A stretch of DNA of 64,000 nucleotides from Impatiens glandulifera (Eukaryota > Streptophyta > Magnoliopsida > Ericales > Balsaminaceae). The notes under the pieces were generated by a model. It was not told where the DNA came from, searched no databases, and saw nothing but the letters and a program-made list of their open reading frames with translations. The stretch lies in NCBI RefSeq assembly GCF_907164915.1, contig NC_061865.1, forward strand, positions 48,953,363-49,017,362, in the 5' to 3' direction. Position numbers and translations under genes: made by a program. Positions 40,373-53,493 of this stretch are shown here, one piece after another. Each line of letters starts with the position of its first letter. The first letter of the stretch is position 1.

Positions 40373-40387
40373 TATTATTAAAAATAA

Positions 40388-40540
40388 CTAGCATTTAACT
40401 CGTGTATTTGCACGATTAATAATATAAAAAAACCGTGAAAAAAAAATTACGGATAACATTTTTAATTTTATTTTTAACCGTTTTAAGTTTATGGGTGGGT
40501 CAACCCACAATCCGACCCAAGTATCCATTTACTCAACATC

Positions 40541-40592
<52 letters not shown>

Positions 40593-41447
40593 TTAAAAAA
40601 TTGAATTTATATTAATGTTAAAACGTCCCGCGTTCATCAAATTTGGTGTTGAATTTGAAATATAAAGTCTTAGTAGCCTAGATGGTAAAAGGTTGTACTT
40701 GTTTTTGTTAGGTTGCAAGTTCAAAACATACCTCTAGCATTTTTTATTTTATTTTTAACTGTTTTAAATTTAAGGCGGGTCAACCCACAATCCGACCCAA
40801 GTATCCAAATTAACCACAACTCTCGACCCGACAATTCGGACACTTTAAAAATTAAGCATCATTATATATATATAAATTAAGCATTATTATATATATATAT
40901 AGATTAGTTAGTTAAAAAGTTGAACTTATATTAATGTTAAAACGTCCCGCATTTATCAAATTTGGTGTTAAATTTAAAATATAAAGTCTTAGTAGCCTAG
41001 TTGGTTAAAGAATTGTACTTGTTTTGTTAGGTTGCAAGTTCGGATCAACCCACAATCCGACTCAAGTATCCATATTAACCACATCTCTCGACCCGACAAT
41101 CCGGACACTTTAAAAATTAAGCATCATTATATATATATATATATATATATTAGTTAGTTAAAAAGTTGAACTTATATTAATATTAAAACGTCCCGCGTTT
41201 ATCAAATTTGGTGTTGAATTTAAAATATAAAGTTTTTGTAGCCTAGTTGGTTAAAAAGTTGTACTTGTTTTTGTTAGGTTGCAAGTTCGAAACATACCTC
41301 TAGCATTTTTAATTTTATTTTTAACCGTTTTAAATTTAAAGGCGGGTCAACCCACAATCCGACCCAAGTATCCAAATTAACCACAGCTCTCGACCCGACA
41401 ATCCGAACACTTTAAAAATTAAGCATCATTATATATATATATATAGA
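40388..41447 (-). mobile_element. Non-autonomous Helitron with internal tandem repeats
   Basis: On the minus strand it starts TCTATATATATA after an A and ends CTAG before a T. A small hairpin (CGTGCAaaTACACG) lies about 9 bases before the end; these are Helitron hallmarks. The interior has tandem units of 265-302 bp: CAACCCACAATCCGAC recurs at about 40501, 40781, 41046 and 41348. Three tRNA-like segments (GTAGCCTAGTTGGTTAAAAG, then GGTTGCAAGTTCGAAAC) start near 40672, 40990 and 41238. The flanks rejoin as AATAA/TTA, like the unoccupied paralogous site near 7925. No helicase gene is present. Confidence 0.75.
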
Positions 41448-42078
41448 TTAGGAGGATTCTCATGCAATTCAAACGAACTAATATACAAGTGAAATAATTA
41501 AGACGTAAAATTAAAAATATCAAAAAAATTATAAAAAAAATTAAATCAAAATATATAATATATCAATAGTTACTATATCGAATAATTTAAAAAAACTTAA
41601 TCAAATACAATTAACATAGATTTTCACCTTAATTAAATTTTGTTATATAACAAAATGACACATTTAAATTTTTATATTTTTTTATTTATAACTTTACACA
41701 TGAATTATAAAAAATTAATAATTATTTAAATTTTATCATTATATTGTGTTTTGTTTGATGTGAATTTATAGTATCATAATTATTAGACACTATCTATATA
41801 AAATATATAAGTTTGAGAGATTTTAATATTGTGTGAAGTATCGAATATCACATTTATTATTAAAAAAATATATAATTTTTTTTTTTAAATTGGTATAATT
41901 GAAAACAAACATTTCAAATATGTCATTTTTTCAAATTTTTAATTTTTTCGTTATATAGTTTTAATTTAATTTTTACATTTTTTAACGTGAATGGTCAAAT
42001 CATCTCAAATTGACGAAAATAATATTTGAACGAAATATATGTATATGCATTTCATCTCTCATACGTAATTGTTTCAGC

Positions 42079-42122
<44 letters not shown>

Positions 42123-43762
42123 AAGATTTCAAAAACAGTTTATTATCTATTAAAAATTAAAATATTAATTAAAATATATGTACAATATCTATTAAAAAAT
42201 AATATTGAATCATTTTTTTTTATGTAAACATTATAAAATTCTTATTTCAAAACTATATATACTTATTTTATTTATTATATAAATAATTCTTTTTTTTGTT
42301 TTGTTAAACAATAACATTAACTATTATTTTTTATTAAAAATAATAATAATTTAATGTTATAATATTTTGTGTAAAAAATATATATTTATAATTGCATTAT
42401 AAATTAAAATAATAAATATTTATCAATTATTTAAAACATATAAAAAAACTCATCAGTTTTGTGAAAAACTTGAGGTTCGAGTAATTCAACATCGGTTTGC
42501 GTGTTATGATTTTTCTTTTAAAATAAAACATTATTTTTAAAATATTCATTGATTACTAACCGTTTTTGAAATTAATTAAAACTAATTAATCTCGGGATTC
42601 AATTTTAAATAATTTGGGGATTTATGATAATCAAATTATAATTTATTTTTAAAAAAAATCATTAGTTTAAATTAATTAAACATAATTAACTTAAAAGATT
42701 ATTTATTTTAAAACAGAGTCGCCAATTATTTTTTGAAAATCAATAAAAGTTGGCATACGTATACAAACGTATTGACCGAAATTTTCTTTTAGTTCGTAGT
42801 TTGGTGATACTCGGGAAAGGTCTTTCGTGCTTCATCCTCCGTACCCATTTTAAAAATGGTCTATACTTATAAAGTGGCTTTTAAAAATCGATTATATAAC
42901 ATTTTATTTTTACCAATTATTTTTCTGGTCCTAAGCATTCATAAAGTTTGTGGGTTATTTAAAATATTGAAACAACAATATTTAAATGTTGGTACATGTT
43001 CATGATTATATTATATAGGTTTGTGATTCACATGTCATTTTTTTAAAATTAATATATATTATATTTTTATTTTTATTTTTATTCACTATTTTAAATAATA
43101 AAACTTAATTTACATTTTTAAAGGTATTAATCAAATAAATTATATATTTTGAGAAGCATTAACAATAATTCACTTTATTTTAATTAATATATTTTCAACA
43201 TTTATTTTTATTAACTTTTCTAAATAATAACGCTAATAAAAATAAATGTTAAAAATATATTAATTTAAAAAAAAAAATGAATTATTGTTAGTGTCTCTCA
43301 TGTCTATATTGTTTGGTTAATGTCTCTTAAATATAAAAATTTTACTATTAAGAAATTATGAATAAAAATAAAAATATAATATATATTATTTAAAAAAAAT
43401 AATATATTAATCACACGTGTCATCATTTAACGGAAAACTTAACGAAATTGGATGTTTTTGTCCAGCAGTGACATAGATGAACATTAAACTCAACTACAGT
43501 GGTATGAATGAACAAAAATTAGTTCAATGATATACGTGAATATTCTGTTATAATTCAATGATAAAATTGACATTCTTCCCTTATAATTATATATATATAT
43601 ATATGAATGAGTAATGATAGATAACGAGAATTTGGTGTCATAAATGTTGTTGGAAATATATAAAATATGTAAGTGAATTTTAAAATAAAAAATATTTCCT
43701 ACTAGATTTTAAGTCCATTCATGTTTTGTCACGTTATTTTCGACACCAAACACTAAATTTTT

Positions 43763-43822
<60 letters not shown>

Positions 43823-44176
43823 GTTTTTGATCTATGTTAAAATTATTTTAAATATTTTTCCTCCTCTGATCGGGTTGGTTTTATAATAATAATAATAATA
43901 AATATAAAAACAATTAAAAAATTATATATTAATCAAAATAAAAAAAAAATTATTTATTAAAAATAATAATAATAATTAATAAATATTTTTTTATAAAAAA
44001 CATATTAACCAAAATAGAAATACAGAGTTAATATATAAAGATATAAAATAAAAATATATATATTAATGTAAATGAAGAACAATAATCAAAACAATCAATT
44101 TTTTATTTAAATATATCAATATTCCATACTGGTTGAAAAATGGATTTAGTATGCATTGAATGCGTAGGAAGCATGA
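41448..44176. other. AT-rich spacer with probable Gypsy LTR debris
   Basis: About 42460-42860 contains GAGTCGCCAATTATTTTT and then GATACTCGGGAAAGGTC, wording seen in LTRs of Tat/Ogre-type Gypsy elements. (TA)n runs lie at about 42085-42119 and 43768-43816. No gene is recognised. Confidence 0.45.
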
Positions 44177-45152
44177 TCATGAGACTGTATGTGGGTTATA
44201 GCAACTAGACCCTCGTTGAAGAGCTGAACAATCTGCACCTCCATATCCGCAAGCATAGTCAAGAAACGCTTGAAGATCAGCAGCTTCTGATGCAGATGGG
44301 TTCGTCACACACCAGGGTCCACTCGATGCTGCAGGGATTGTTGGTTGAGTGGTGCTCGTTGGTAATATTTGTGGTGGTGGATTTTCCTGCGTTATTATTG
44401 GTGGATTTGGCATGATGATGGGGATTGTTGGTTGAGTAGTGATTGTTGGTGTTGGACTTTCCTGCGTTATTACTGTTTTTGTCATCATAGGAGGACTTGG
44501 CATGATGATGGGGATTGTTGGTTGAGTGGTGGTAGTTGGTGTTGGACTTTCCAGAGTTATTATAATTGGTGTTGTCATCTTAGAAGGACTTGGGATGATG
44601 ATGGGGATATTATCCTGTTGAGTGGAAGATATTGAAGGTGATGAAATTTCATTGCTAAATTCTTGATAATCCATAATTTCATCTTTCATTATTGCTTCAT
44701 GTGGGAGCTTTTGTGCAGTGCTTGAATCTGAAGAAAAGAATCACAGTTTCAGTAAGTTATTATTCCTTTTTTCTGTTTTAGGGTTTTGCATAGATTGAAG
44801 GATTGCTTCTATGTACATTCAAATAGGTGTTCTCTAGCCAAAGTGTCCTTTCAAATATAGTTTATAAGGTTTTTTTTTGTTTTATTTAAAAAATTGATGA
44901 TTTGGATGATGAGATATTGGGTTATCTCAAATAACCCAATATATCAAATAAGGCAAATTTTGTCATAGGACTGCTAAGAAAAAATTGTTGTTTTGATCAT
45001 AAAAATAGAATAAATTTACATGGATTGAGATTTAGAATTGATGAATCTCAACCAAAAGGAATAGAAGTGTATGGATAGAAAATACCTAAAGAGAATTGTA
45101 GATTAAACAAGAGGAAGAATATGGAAGAAGTCTGAATTGTTCTGAAAACCAT
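44177..45152 (-). CDS. Secreted X8-domain protein, domain end broken (2 exons, 205 aa)
   Basis: Exon 1 is 45152-45086 and encodes a signal peptide (MVFRTIQTSSIFFLLFNLQF). Exon 2 is 44727-44177; the join gives D-S-S-T-A-Q in frame. A Pro/Thr-rich linker with three to four imperfect repeats (TTQPTIPIIMPSP-type) precedes an X8 (CBM43, callose-binding) domain from about GPWCVTNPSASEAADLQ to GSSCYNPH. The frame then ends at TVS-stop, but the next reading frame continues HDHASYAFNAY, the normal X8 continuation. An extra T in the codon after Val would explain this. The last conserved Cys and any GPI signal are absent. It is therefore either a recent pseudogene or an allele or assembly with a frameshift. 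X8 proteins usually sit at the cell wall or plasmodesmata. Confidence 0.75.
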
Positions 45153-46403
45153 TTTTTGCTGTTTTGGCTCTGATCTGATTTTGAAACCTTCATAAACTTT
45201 TGATAATGTAGTTTGTTTATATATATATGGTGGAAGGGTTTAAGAATCATTGTTTTCTTCAAGAGAAGAACAATGAAAAAAGAAAGTGGGGGAGAGAATA
45301 TGAGAAAACTTGGGGTTGGAGGAATTAGGAAGTAGTTAACTACTGCAAGCAAGAGGTGCCAAAAGTTTTGTGAATATATCTGCAAGAAAAATGTGATCTG
45401 TTGGAATTCAAATTATTCTTTTGAAATTTGGGTTATTTCCCTACTGGGTACAGGTCAACACATAGTTAATAAAATTTTAAAGGATAAATATATGTTATTT
45501 AATTTTAAATTAAGCTAAAATGTAAGTATAGATTAGTTACATTGTAAAATAATATACAATTACAAAAACAACATGAAAATCATTTTTTAAATCGGCTCAA
45601 GTTGCACTTTTAAACATTGGTCCAACAGCAAATTTCTGAAAATACCTAAAATTTGAATGAATTGATACCTTCAGATTTATCGACTCGGAAAATTGTGAAT
45701 TTTTAATATAATATTATTTTTTCAGTTTTTAGGAAAAAACTCCGGAATCTAAGAAATAAATAAAACTTGGAAGAGTCAACCCGAGTAAACTCCAACGAGT
45801 CAAAGCTGAATCAACACGAGCCAATTCATGGTCAGCGGTGCCAGAATCAACCAATCGGGGGATGACACGTCATCATCAACCCCATTGAACCATGTATGGA
45901 GAAATCCCCTTTTGATGTTCTTCATTTTGGATAACGTTGGGCTGAAAAAAAAAAACTAAACTCATACCCCAATTTCTAAAAATCTTCTCGACCTTAATTT
46001 TTGAATGTTTTGGATGATTTAAGATGTTTTGAAAAGTTACTACAAAACATTTCAGCCCCATTTTGGAATGGAGCCTTTAATTGCGATAAATTTTCAAAAC
46101 AAGGAGAGGTGCTCAAATTAGACTAAATACGATATACCCTTGGTTAAAAATTCATAACTTGAGTTGTGATGCCTCAAGATAAGATTTTTGACCATGCGTA
46201 AGTAGCTAAGACACAGCCTGTTCGAATGACACCGGTCTCATACCACCATTCAACCTCTAATGGGCTCTTCAAGTCGACACAAGGTAATTTATGTGCGCAA
46301 ATCAAGCTCCTAAAGGGAATTGGTGATATACTGCACTTTGAAATTCTTATATCATTCTATCCAACTAATTATTAGTGCTAGTGCTTTAGAATAATTATAT
46401 AAA
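45153..46403. other. Upstream region of the X8 gene and spacer
   Basis: A TATATATATAAA-type TATA box lies at about 45215-45228 on the minus strand, 65-75 bp above the X8 start codon. The rest is spacer without a recognised gene. Confidence 0.45.
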
Positions 46404-46642
46404 CTAGCATGTATCTCGTGCATTTGTACGAGTAATAATATAAAAAACTGTGAAAAAATATTAAGATAAAAATATTATAGCATTTTAAATTTTATTTTTA
46501 ATTGTTTTAAGTTTATGGGCAAGTCAACGGACAATTCGACTCAACTATTCATTTACTCTCACATATATATCCAAATTAACCACAACTCTCGACCCGGCAA
46601 TTCAGACACTTTAAAAATTAAGCATCATTATATATATATAGA
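46404..46642 (-). mobile_element. Short non-autonomous Helitron (239 bp)
   Basis: Same family as 40388-41447: minus-strand start A/TCTATATATATATAATG, end CTAG/T, with a CGTACAAATGCACG hairpin just before it. It holds only one copy of the GACCCAACTTG-like core and no tRNA-like unit. Confidence 0.75.
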
Positions 46643-49600
46643 TGATATTAATTTATTTTTTCTTTCGTTATTATTATCTAATTGCATATTTAATGTTTAA
46701 TTAAGATCCATGAATATATTTGATATCCCTAGTCAATTATTATTGTGGTAACAATAATAAGTTAAGAATATTATGAGTTATGATTGATAATCATGAAATA
46801 GTTATTTATGTGAAGACATAAATCATAATTAGTTATTTATGTGAAGAAATAAATTATAATTATTAGTTTTCTTATAAGAGTATAAGAGACTAGACCAACC
46901 CACGGGAAATTACTACATGGATATAAGTCATAAGTAATTTTATTATGATTGATTGTTGCAATCCTTAAACCTGAGGTTACTCTAGAATCCTGCATAAAAA
47001 ATCAATATGTTTTGACACAATCAAACGTCATCTTTAACTGGATGATTATAAAAGTTGTGCTCGGACATATTCTGAATTATGTGGTGGATGGTTAATAATT
47101 AAGATGAGATTTGTTCCTATTATTGTGAGAGTGAGATCTTTGGGCCCTTCGTGTAAGTATGACTAAGAAATGTATGGTCGTGTTATAAATGAATAAATAA
47201 GTGTATTAATATCATTTAATAAGTTAGTCTATTTATCGATCGAAAAATGATTGAATTTGATAAGGTGATTTTATACATGCCTTATGTTCAATCACATTTA
47301 TCATGAGACAAAGGCATTTTAATAATAATTATAAATAGGCAATTTATAGATTACTTCTTCATTTAATATAGTTAGTAGTAATGTCTTGTTAGAGACCAAT
47401 TACCACTTGTGGACCGTAAAATTGTTTTTAAGCCCACTGTCATATTAAATAAGCTTATTGGGTCGCACAATTGAGCGGGTTTTAAAAAATAAAGCTAAGA
47501 TTCAAATTTTGATGGGATTATGAAACCCATAAAGTTGTTATTAGGGTTTCATTAAAACTTAGCAAGAAATAAATAATATTGAGAAGGGTTTTCAAGTGTG
47601 TGTGTAAAATTAAGAGTCCTAATAGACAAGAATCTAAGGGGTTGGATTTCCGCTCACGTGTGGATACAAATATAGGACGTTCACATCAAGCAGCATCTCA
47701 ATAATCATTGAAAATTGAACTAGGTTAGTATACTTATTATGGTTTAATCATTAAGTACGATGAAACGAATTAGGGTTTGCAAAAAAAAATGTTGCTTTCG
47801 TTGCACGGCCCTGATACGTTGAAGAAAACCAACACTAATTGGGGTCAATAAGATACCATTGGAAAGGTCTTGGAGTCATCTTTCGATTAACACTGAGCAT
47901 CACTCGTGGTTCGACCTACAGCCCGCACTAGGTCGTCTATAAGCCAATGTGTCCAATTTGAGGTCATCAACGTTTCATCAAAAATTCGTTAACTTAAAAA
48001 GTTTTGATAAAAACGGGTTTGAGTCGTTTAAGAGACACTTAAAAAGTTTATGTCCGAACAATGCATGGTGAAGAAGAAACCAAAAGAGGGTCCGACTTAA
48101 AAAAATCATAACTTGTTCTACACTAATCGAATTGGGTTGATTCAAGTTAGAGAATGAAGCTTGAAGCGTTACATTTCCAATTCGCTCGGCCAAGACTAAG
48201 TTCAAGCCCGAGACGTGACCCACTTAATTTAGTGATCCGGTAACAAGTGGAAACCGACTTACCTTTCTTTGGAGGGTATTTAAAGACATTTCATTCATTT
48301 TTAGGCAGCTTAGCTGCATTTGGTCATTTTGTGAGATTGTATAAAGAGATGTACACTTGAGAGAGTTTCGACACATTGAGAGAGAACTTTGAGAGACTCG
48401 TTCCCGAAGACGAATTCCGCTTCACCGACGAGTGCGTTCCTGTTTTGTTGGAGTCTTTTGTAAGCAAATAAGGATACTCTATTGTTGGGGGCAATTCCTT
48501 GTCTACCCACCTTTTAAACAATTTTTCTCATTATACCCACATTTTCATTCAAATTCTTAAAATACTCACATTCTCTTTGTAAATTATTAGTTAACCTATT
48601 AATTACACATTTTTCGCACTAATAGTTAATTATTTTATAAATATATATATAATTAAAATTAATAATACATATATAAAATAAAATATATTACATAAATATT
48701 AAAATAACACGTAAAGCCTGCGCATAGGGCTAAAATAACATATTTTAGCGTAAAGCCTGCGCATCGGGCATCGGAAATCGCTGAAGGTGAACTCAAGGGA
48801 AGAAGAAGACAGAAAATCCATTTTCGGAAATGTTTGTGACCCAATATTTTGTTCTAAATTCGTTCAGGCCCTTCAATTCCATTGACAACAAATTTTGGCT
48901 TCAATCTTTTCAATTTTAACTTATTTTAAATACGTTAAACTAATTTAGTCACTAGAGTTCAGCATTCTTCGATTAAGCCCCTAGACTATTTTAACGTCCA
49001 ATTTTGACTTCAAACATTAAAATTTTAATTATTTTAATAATTTTGAAATTATTTCAGCACCTGGACTATTTGTTTAAATCAAGATTGACCCTCAAACTTT
49101 ATTCAGGTTAAATTTTGACCTTTAAGTTTAAATTTGAAGCTTTTGAAATTTTCTAAAGGTGTGTTAGGTTATTTAACACCAAATAACCTCTGGAGACCCT
49201 AAATCATTTTAGATAAAATAAAAAAAATAAGATGTTTAAAAATATTATTTTCTACGATAATAAAATTTTCCATTAATTTTAGGTCATGTTTAAAAAAAAT
49301 TTATATATTTAACAACTAATATCATGAGTTCCATATTCTCAAAAATCACGAAATTTAAAATATTTATGACTTCTACAAAATTTTTAGAATTTTTGGGGAA
49401 AATACAATATTTTTGTAGTGTCATAATCGGAGTTCTATTACTCTGAAAAATTCCAAACTCGATTGCATCGTGTTTTTAAACTTATTATTGACATGCATAA
49501 AAAAATTCAGAATTTTCAAATACTTTTGAGAAAATGTTTGACTTTTGTAATGCTATAAACGGGGCTCCAATATTTTAAAATTTCTTATGTTCGTGGACTC

Positions 49601-50640
49601 CTTACCTATAAGGATCTACAATATGAACTCCAAGCAACTAACATGTGAAATTTTCACTTCATATTTGTGTTCTCTTCATGCGTGGTACGCGTTCGTGACT
49701 ATTTTATCTCAACTTTGTCTAAACAAAATGAACGTATATAGTTAGCTCTAAACAAGAGTTAACCCCTTTATTTAGATGCAAGTTTCACAAAGAGCAAAAA
49801 AAAGTTTTAACTTATATATTGATTTTTTCTTTATTCGTTTTAAATTTGTTTGACAAATCCACTTATTTGTTTTTAATATGTTAAATTATAAAATCTTTTA
49901 GGTATCTAAAATTAATTCTGATAATGATTATTCCATAATTTTTTATTATCTGTCATTGTTATTTGTTTCTTTTATTGATGAGATTGAATTTTTAGTATAT
50001 GAAATTGATTTAGTTTTGAAGTTTTTATAATTTTCTTTTGTTTAAAAGTGATTTAAATTTAGTTTAAAGATATTTTTATTGAAACAATTTAAGATAGTTT
50101 GTATTTTTTAAGCAAAATTAATTAGTTTTTTTCCATTCATTTTTTTCTACTATAAAATAGTGGCTAGACATCATAATTAGAAGAATCATAGCTCAAATCT
50201 TTTATAATGTGATCCTTGATTTAAAATATCTTTGAAAAGTTTTAAAATATTTGATTCAAAATGATTTAGGTCTAATTATGATGACTTTTAAAAATATTTG
50301 GTTAACAATGATTTAAAATCTAAGAACCATATTATAATATCTTTTATAATTACTTGGTTTAAAATTATTTAGTATCTAAGCATGATATTAGTCTTTATGA
50401 TAAATTTTGATAGTTCTATCTTAAGGAAATTGAGAAATTTGTTTGTTTAAAGAAAATAACTCAACTTTAATATATTATTATTAGCCCACGAGTCTAAAAT
50501 CATTTAAATATTTTTTTTCCTTTAATTTAAGGAGTTGCATCTTGGGGGAAATTTGACTGAATGAACTTAAAGATTGCATTATTTGCATCCGTAGTCAACG
50601 CATAAATTTTAATGTGCTGGTGACACTTTTTATTTTTTTG
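46643..50640. other. Long spacer with retroelement debris
   Basis: No supported gene. 47360-48500 reads like an old LTR and leader (TATTTAAAG near 48280 and a GC-richer transcribed-looking stretch to 48490). A 21-bp word beginning CGTAAAGCCTGCGCAT is directly repeated at about 48711 and 48750. 48900-49200 contains phrases common in decayed retroelements (AAGCCCCTAGACTATTTT). Confidence 0.4.
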
Positions 50641-50843
50641 GACGAAAATATTCCCGTTGCGAGACACAACTGGATGTCATTTGAAAAGTTCACAAATACC
50701 TTGTGAAAAGTCTACAATCACGAGACGCAACCGGCATTCGCGAGACGATTTTTTTTTTCGTCTCGCAATTGCCGGTTGTGTCTATCGATTGTAGACTTTT
50801 TTCAATGCACCCAATTACGTCTCGTAACGGGGACATTTTCGTC
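50641..50843. repeat. 203-bp inverted repeat (long hairpin)
   Basis: The left arm from 50641 (GACGAAAATATTCCCGTTGC) pairs with the right arm ending at 50843 (ATTTTCGTC at the end). Pairing continues through AAGTCTACAATC...GATTGTAGACTT to a short T-rich loop at about 50748-50759. It lies 175 bp upstream of the CCR4-type start codon. No clear target duplication was found, though a MITE origin is likely. Confidence 0.75.
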
Positions 50844-51018
50844 AAAATAAATAAATAGAAGGTATAGTAAAAAAAATAAAATAAAAAAAAGACCATCTTT
50901 AGGTCTTTCATTCGATCAAATTTCCCCATTTTCCAATTCCAAAGATGGTTTATGTATTAGGTTAAATAAAAAAGAATTCTGGTCGATTTGAAGTTGAACG
51001 GGATACAACGATAGAAGC

Positions 51019-53462
51019 ATGGGAGGAGGCAACGGTCGAGTTCCGCCGGCGGAGCATTCCTCGAGCGCCGAATGTCCGCCATCTCCAATTACTCACCGTC
51101 GACCGAAGAAGCGAAAACGGAACCGAGAAACCGAAACTCTGAATACAGCCACCGGTGCACTCAATCTACCGAGGCCGAATCGCTCCAATAAGTACAATAA
51201 TCGTAGTACTTTGAAGTCCTCCAGTCCATATGGTTCTCGCAAATGGTTATCCTCCTCTCGCAATTGTGATCCTTTTACAGGTAAAACAATAGTAATTTGT
51301 ATTTTTTTTGGGTGTCTGTCTATTGATTAGCATTAGGCATATCTGTTTGTTAAAAGGATGTTATTTCTTTAGTTTAATTGAAGATTAGTTTTTTTTTTTT
51401 CATTACATCAATTTCTATGATCTTCTTATGGTTATAGAAGCTATTAGTCTTCTCAATGAAACCCACTTTAACATGTCATTCAAATTGAATGAAGACACCA
51501 CTTTAGCTATGAAGCGACAATTTGTAAACAAGTTCTTATAAATATGAAACTAGTCATTACTATGTATATTCTCTAATTGATAAATCCATTGAGTTATGCT
51601 TTCTAGATGTTTGTGTACATGGAAACATGACTTAATAAGATGAGCATTTCTATGTTTGCAATGCACTAGAAGAAATTTGTATTTCAGTTGTTTTTTTATA
51701 GAAAGGATCCAAACTATTAATGTCATTTGATCATCTTGAGAGCCCCATTTGTTCTATTTTATTTCTGTTACCAGCTAATTAAATGTTAGACATCTTATTA
51801 TGGGCAATTTTCTCTATTCTGCAGATAGAATTATTTTCATGTCATACAATATACTAGGCACTCAAAATGCTACAAATCATCCAGATTTGTATGCCAAGGT
51901 CTTGCCTAAGTATTTGGATTGGAACCGTCGCAAAAGTCTGTTGTATAAAGAAATTGGTTGTTACAATGCAGACATCATGTGTCTCCAGGAAAGTATATTA
52001 TCTATCGGAATATTTCCTAATTATGCAAAAATGCACATTCTTTTGCTATTTTAGGGATTAGAACTATTTTACTATCATGTTGATCAAATTTGCTTATTAT
52101 TCTTCATCCATCCTTTCATCATTCGGGACAAAAATGATTAATATCTAGATTGAAAAGGGTTATGTGGAGCCTTCTTCACTCATTTGAACAATAAAACTGC
52201 AGGAGGTTGACCGCTTCAATGAAATAGATGCACTTCTCATTAACGATGGTTTTGTTGGAGTTCACAAGGTATCTTCATTACAGATTATATAAGTGAATGA
52301 TATTGTAGAGTTTTCTGTTTAAGCTTTTCTTTGAATTGTTTGTTGTTTATCCTTTCAAAGGAACGCACGGGTGATTCATGTGATGGCTGTGCAATATTCT
52401 GGAAAGACAAATTGTGAGATATCTCATTCTGTACCTGCAAGTTATGAACTATAATTTTTTATTTTTCTGAAATGGCATGATAGATATAAGTGACTTGTTA
52501 TCTTGTTATTGATAATGACCATTTCTCTGTGCATGGACGAGTATACAAAATTTGAAGAGAACATCCTCATGCCTCAATTTCTTCTCTATCTTATTCTTGG
52601 AGAATTGTTTTAGAAACCTGATATTCTTTAACAAAATACCTTTCATCACATCTTTTTGTATTTGTTGATTGTGAGCCTATTTGAACTCGTGTACCTTGTC
52701 ACAATCACACTCTCATTAGAAAATCGCTAAAGTTTGGTATAAGATTATTTTATGAATCATGATCTAGATTATAGTCTGATTTTTTGTTGCATTTGATATA
52801 AAGATTATTTTCTGGACCATGATTCAGATTATTGTGTGATTTTTGGTTTCATTTAGTATGATTATTTTTAGATCATTATCGAAATTATTGTTTTAGATCA
52901 TTGTGATTTTTGGCAAACATAATCAGTTGTGATAACAAAAAGGCCTTATGTGTTCATTAGTTGATTTCTTTGCTCTAAGCAATGAAGTTAATTCTTGCAT
53001 GTAGGTTTACCCTTTTACACCAAGAGAACATGGAGTTTGACAAGTTTGGCCTTCGTAATAATGTTGCTCAGTTTTGTGTGTTAAAGGTAAGCTTAAAGAG
53101 TTGGAATTTTGTTTCCTATCATTGTTTTCACTTAAGCATGGGTTCTTGTTTTCTCTTCTCTTTGTGTGGTTTAGTTCAAGTTACCAACTGATGGGATTAT
53201 TAGGTCCAGTTTCATGGGTATCCATTCCAATTCTAAATGTTGTATTTCTATTTTGTCTTTTCCTGCAGCCTTGCTTTACAATGAATCTTGACATAAATTA
53301 TCCTCTTGAAGGCAGTTAATACTAATTTGCTTCAATTATCAATTTTATCATTACTTAGTTAATTTTTTCCATGACCATACAGATAAAACAAAGGAAATCA
53401 AGGTCCAATATAGATAATCAAATATCATCGTAAGTTCTAATGATAACTATATTACTTAATTG

Positions 53463-53493
<31 letters not shown>

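Noticed and set aside
40672..41300. Three possible tRNA genes
   Set aside because: A and B boxes are present but acceptor and anticodon stems do not pair and they sit in tandem Helitron units, so they are tRNA-derived repeats.
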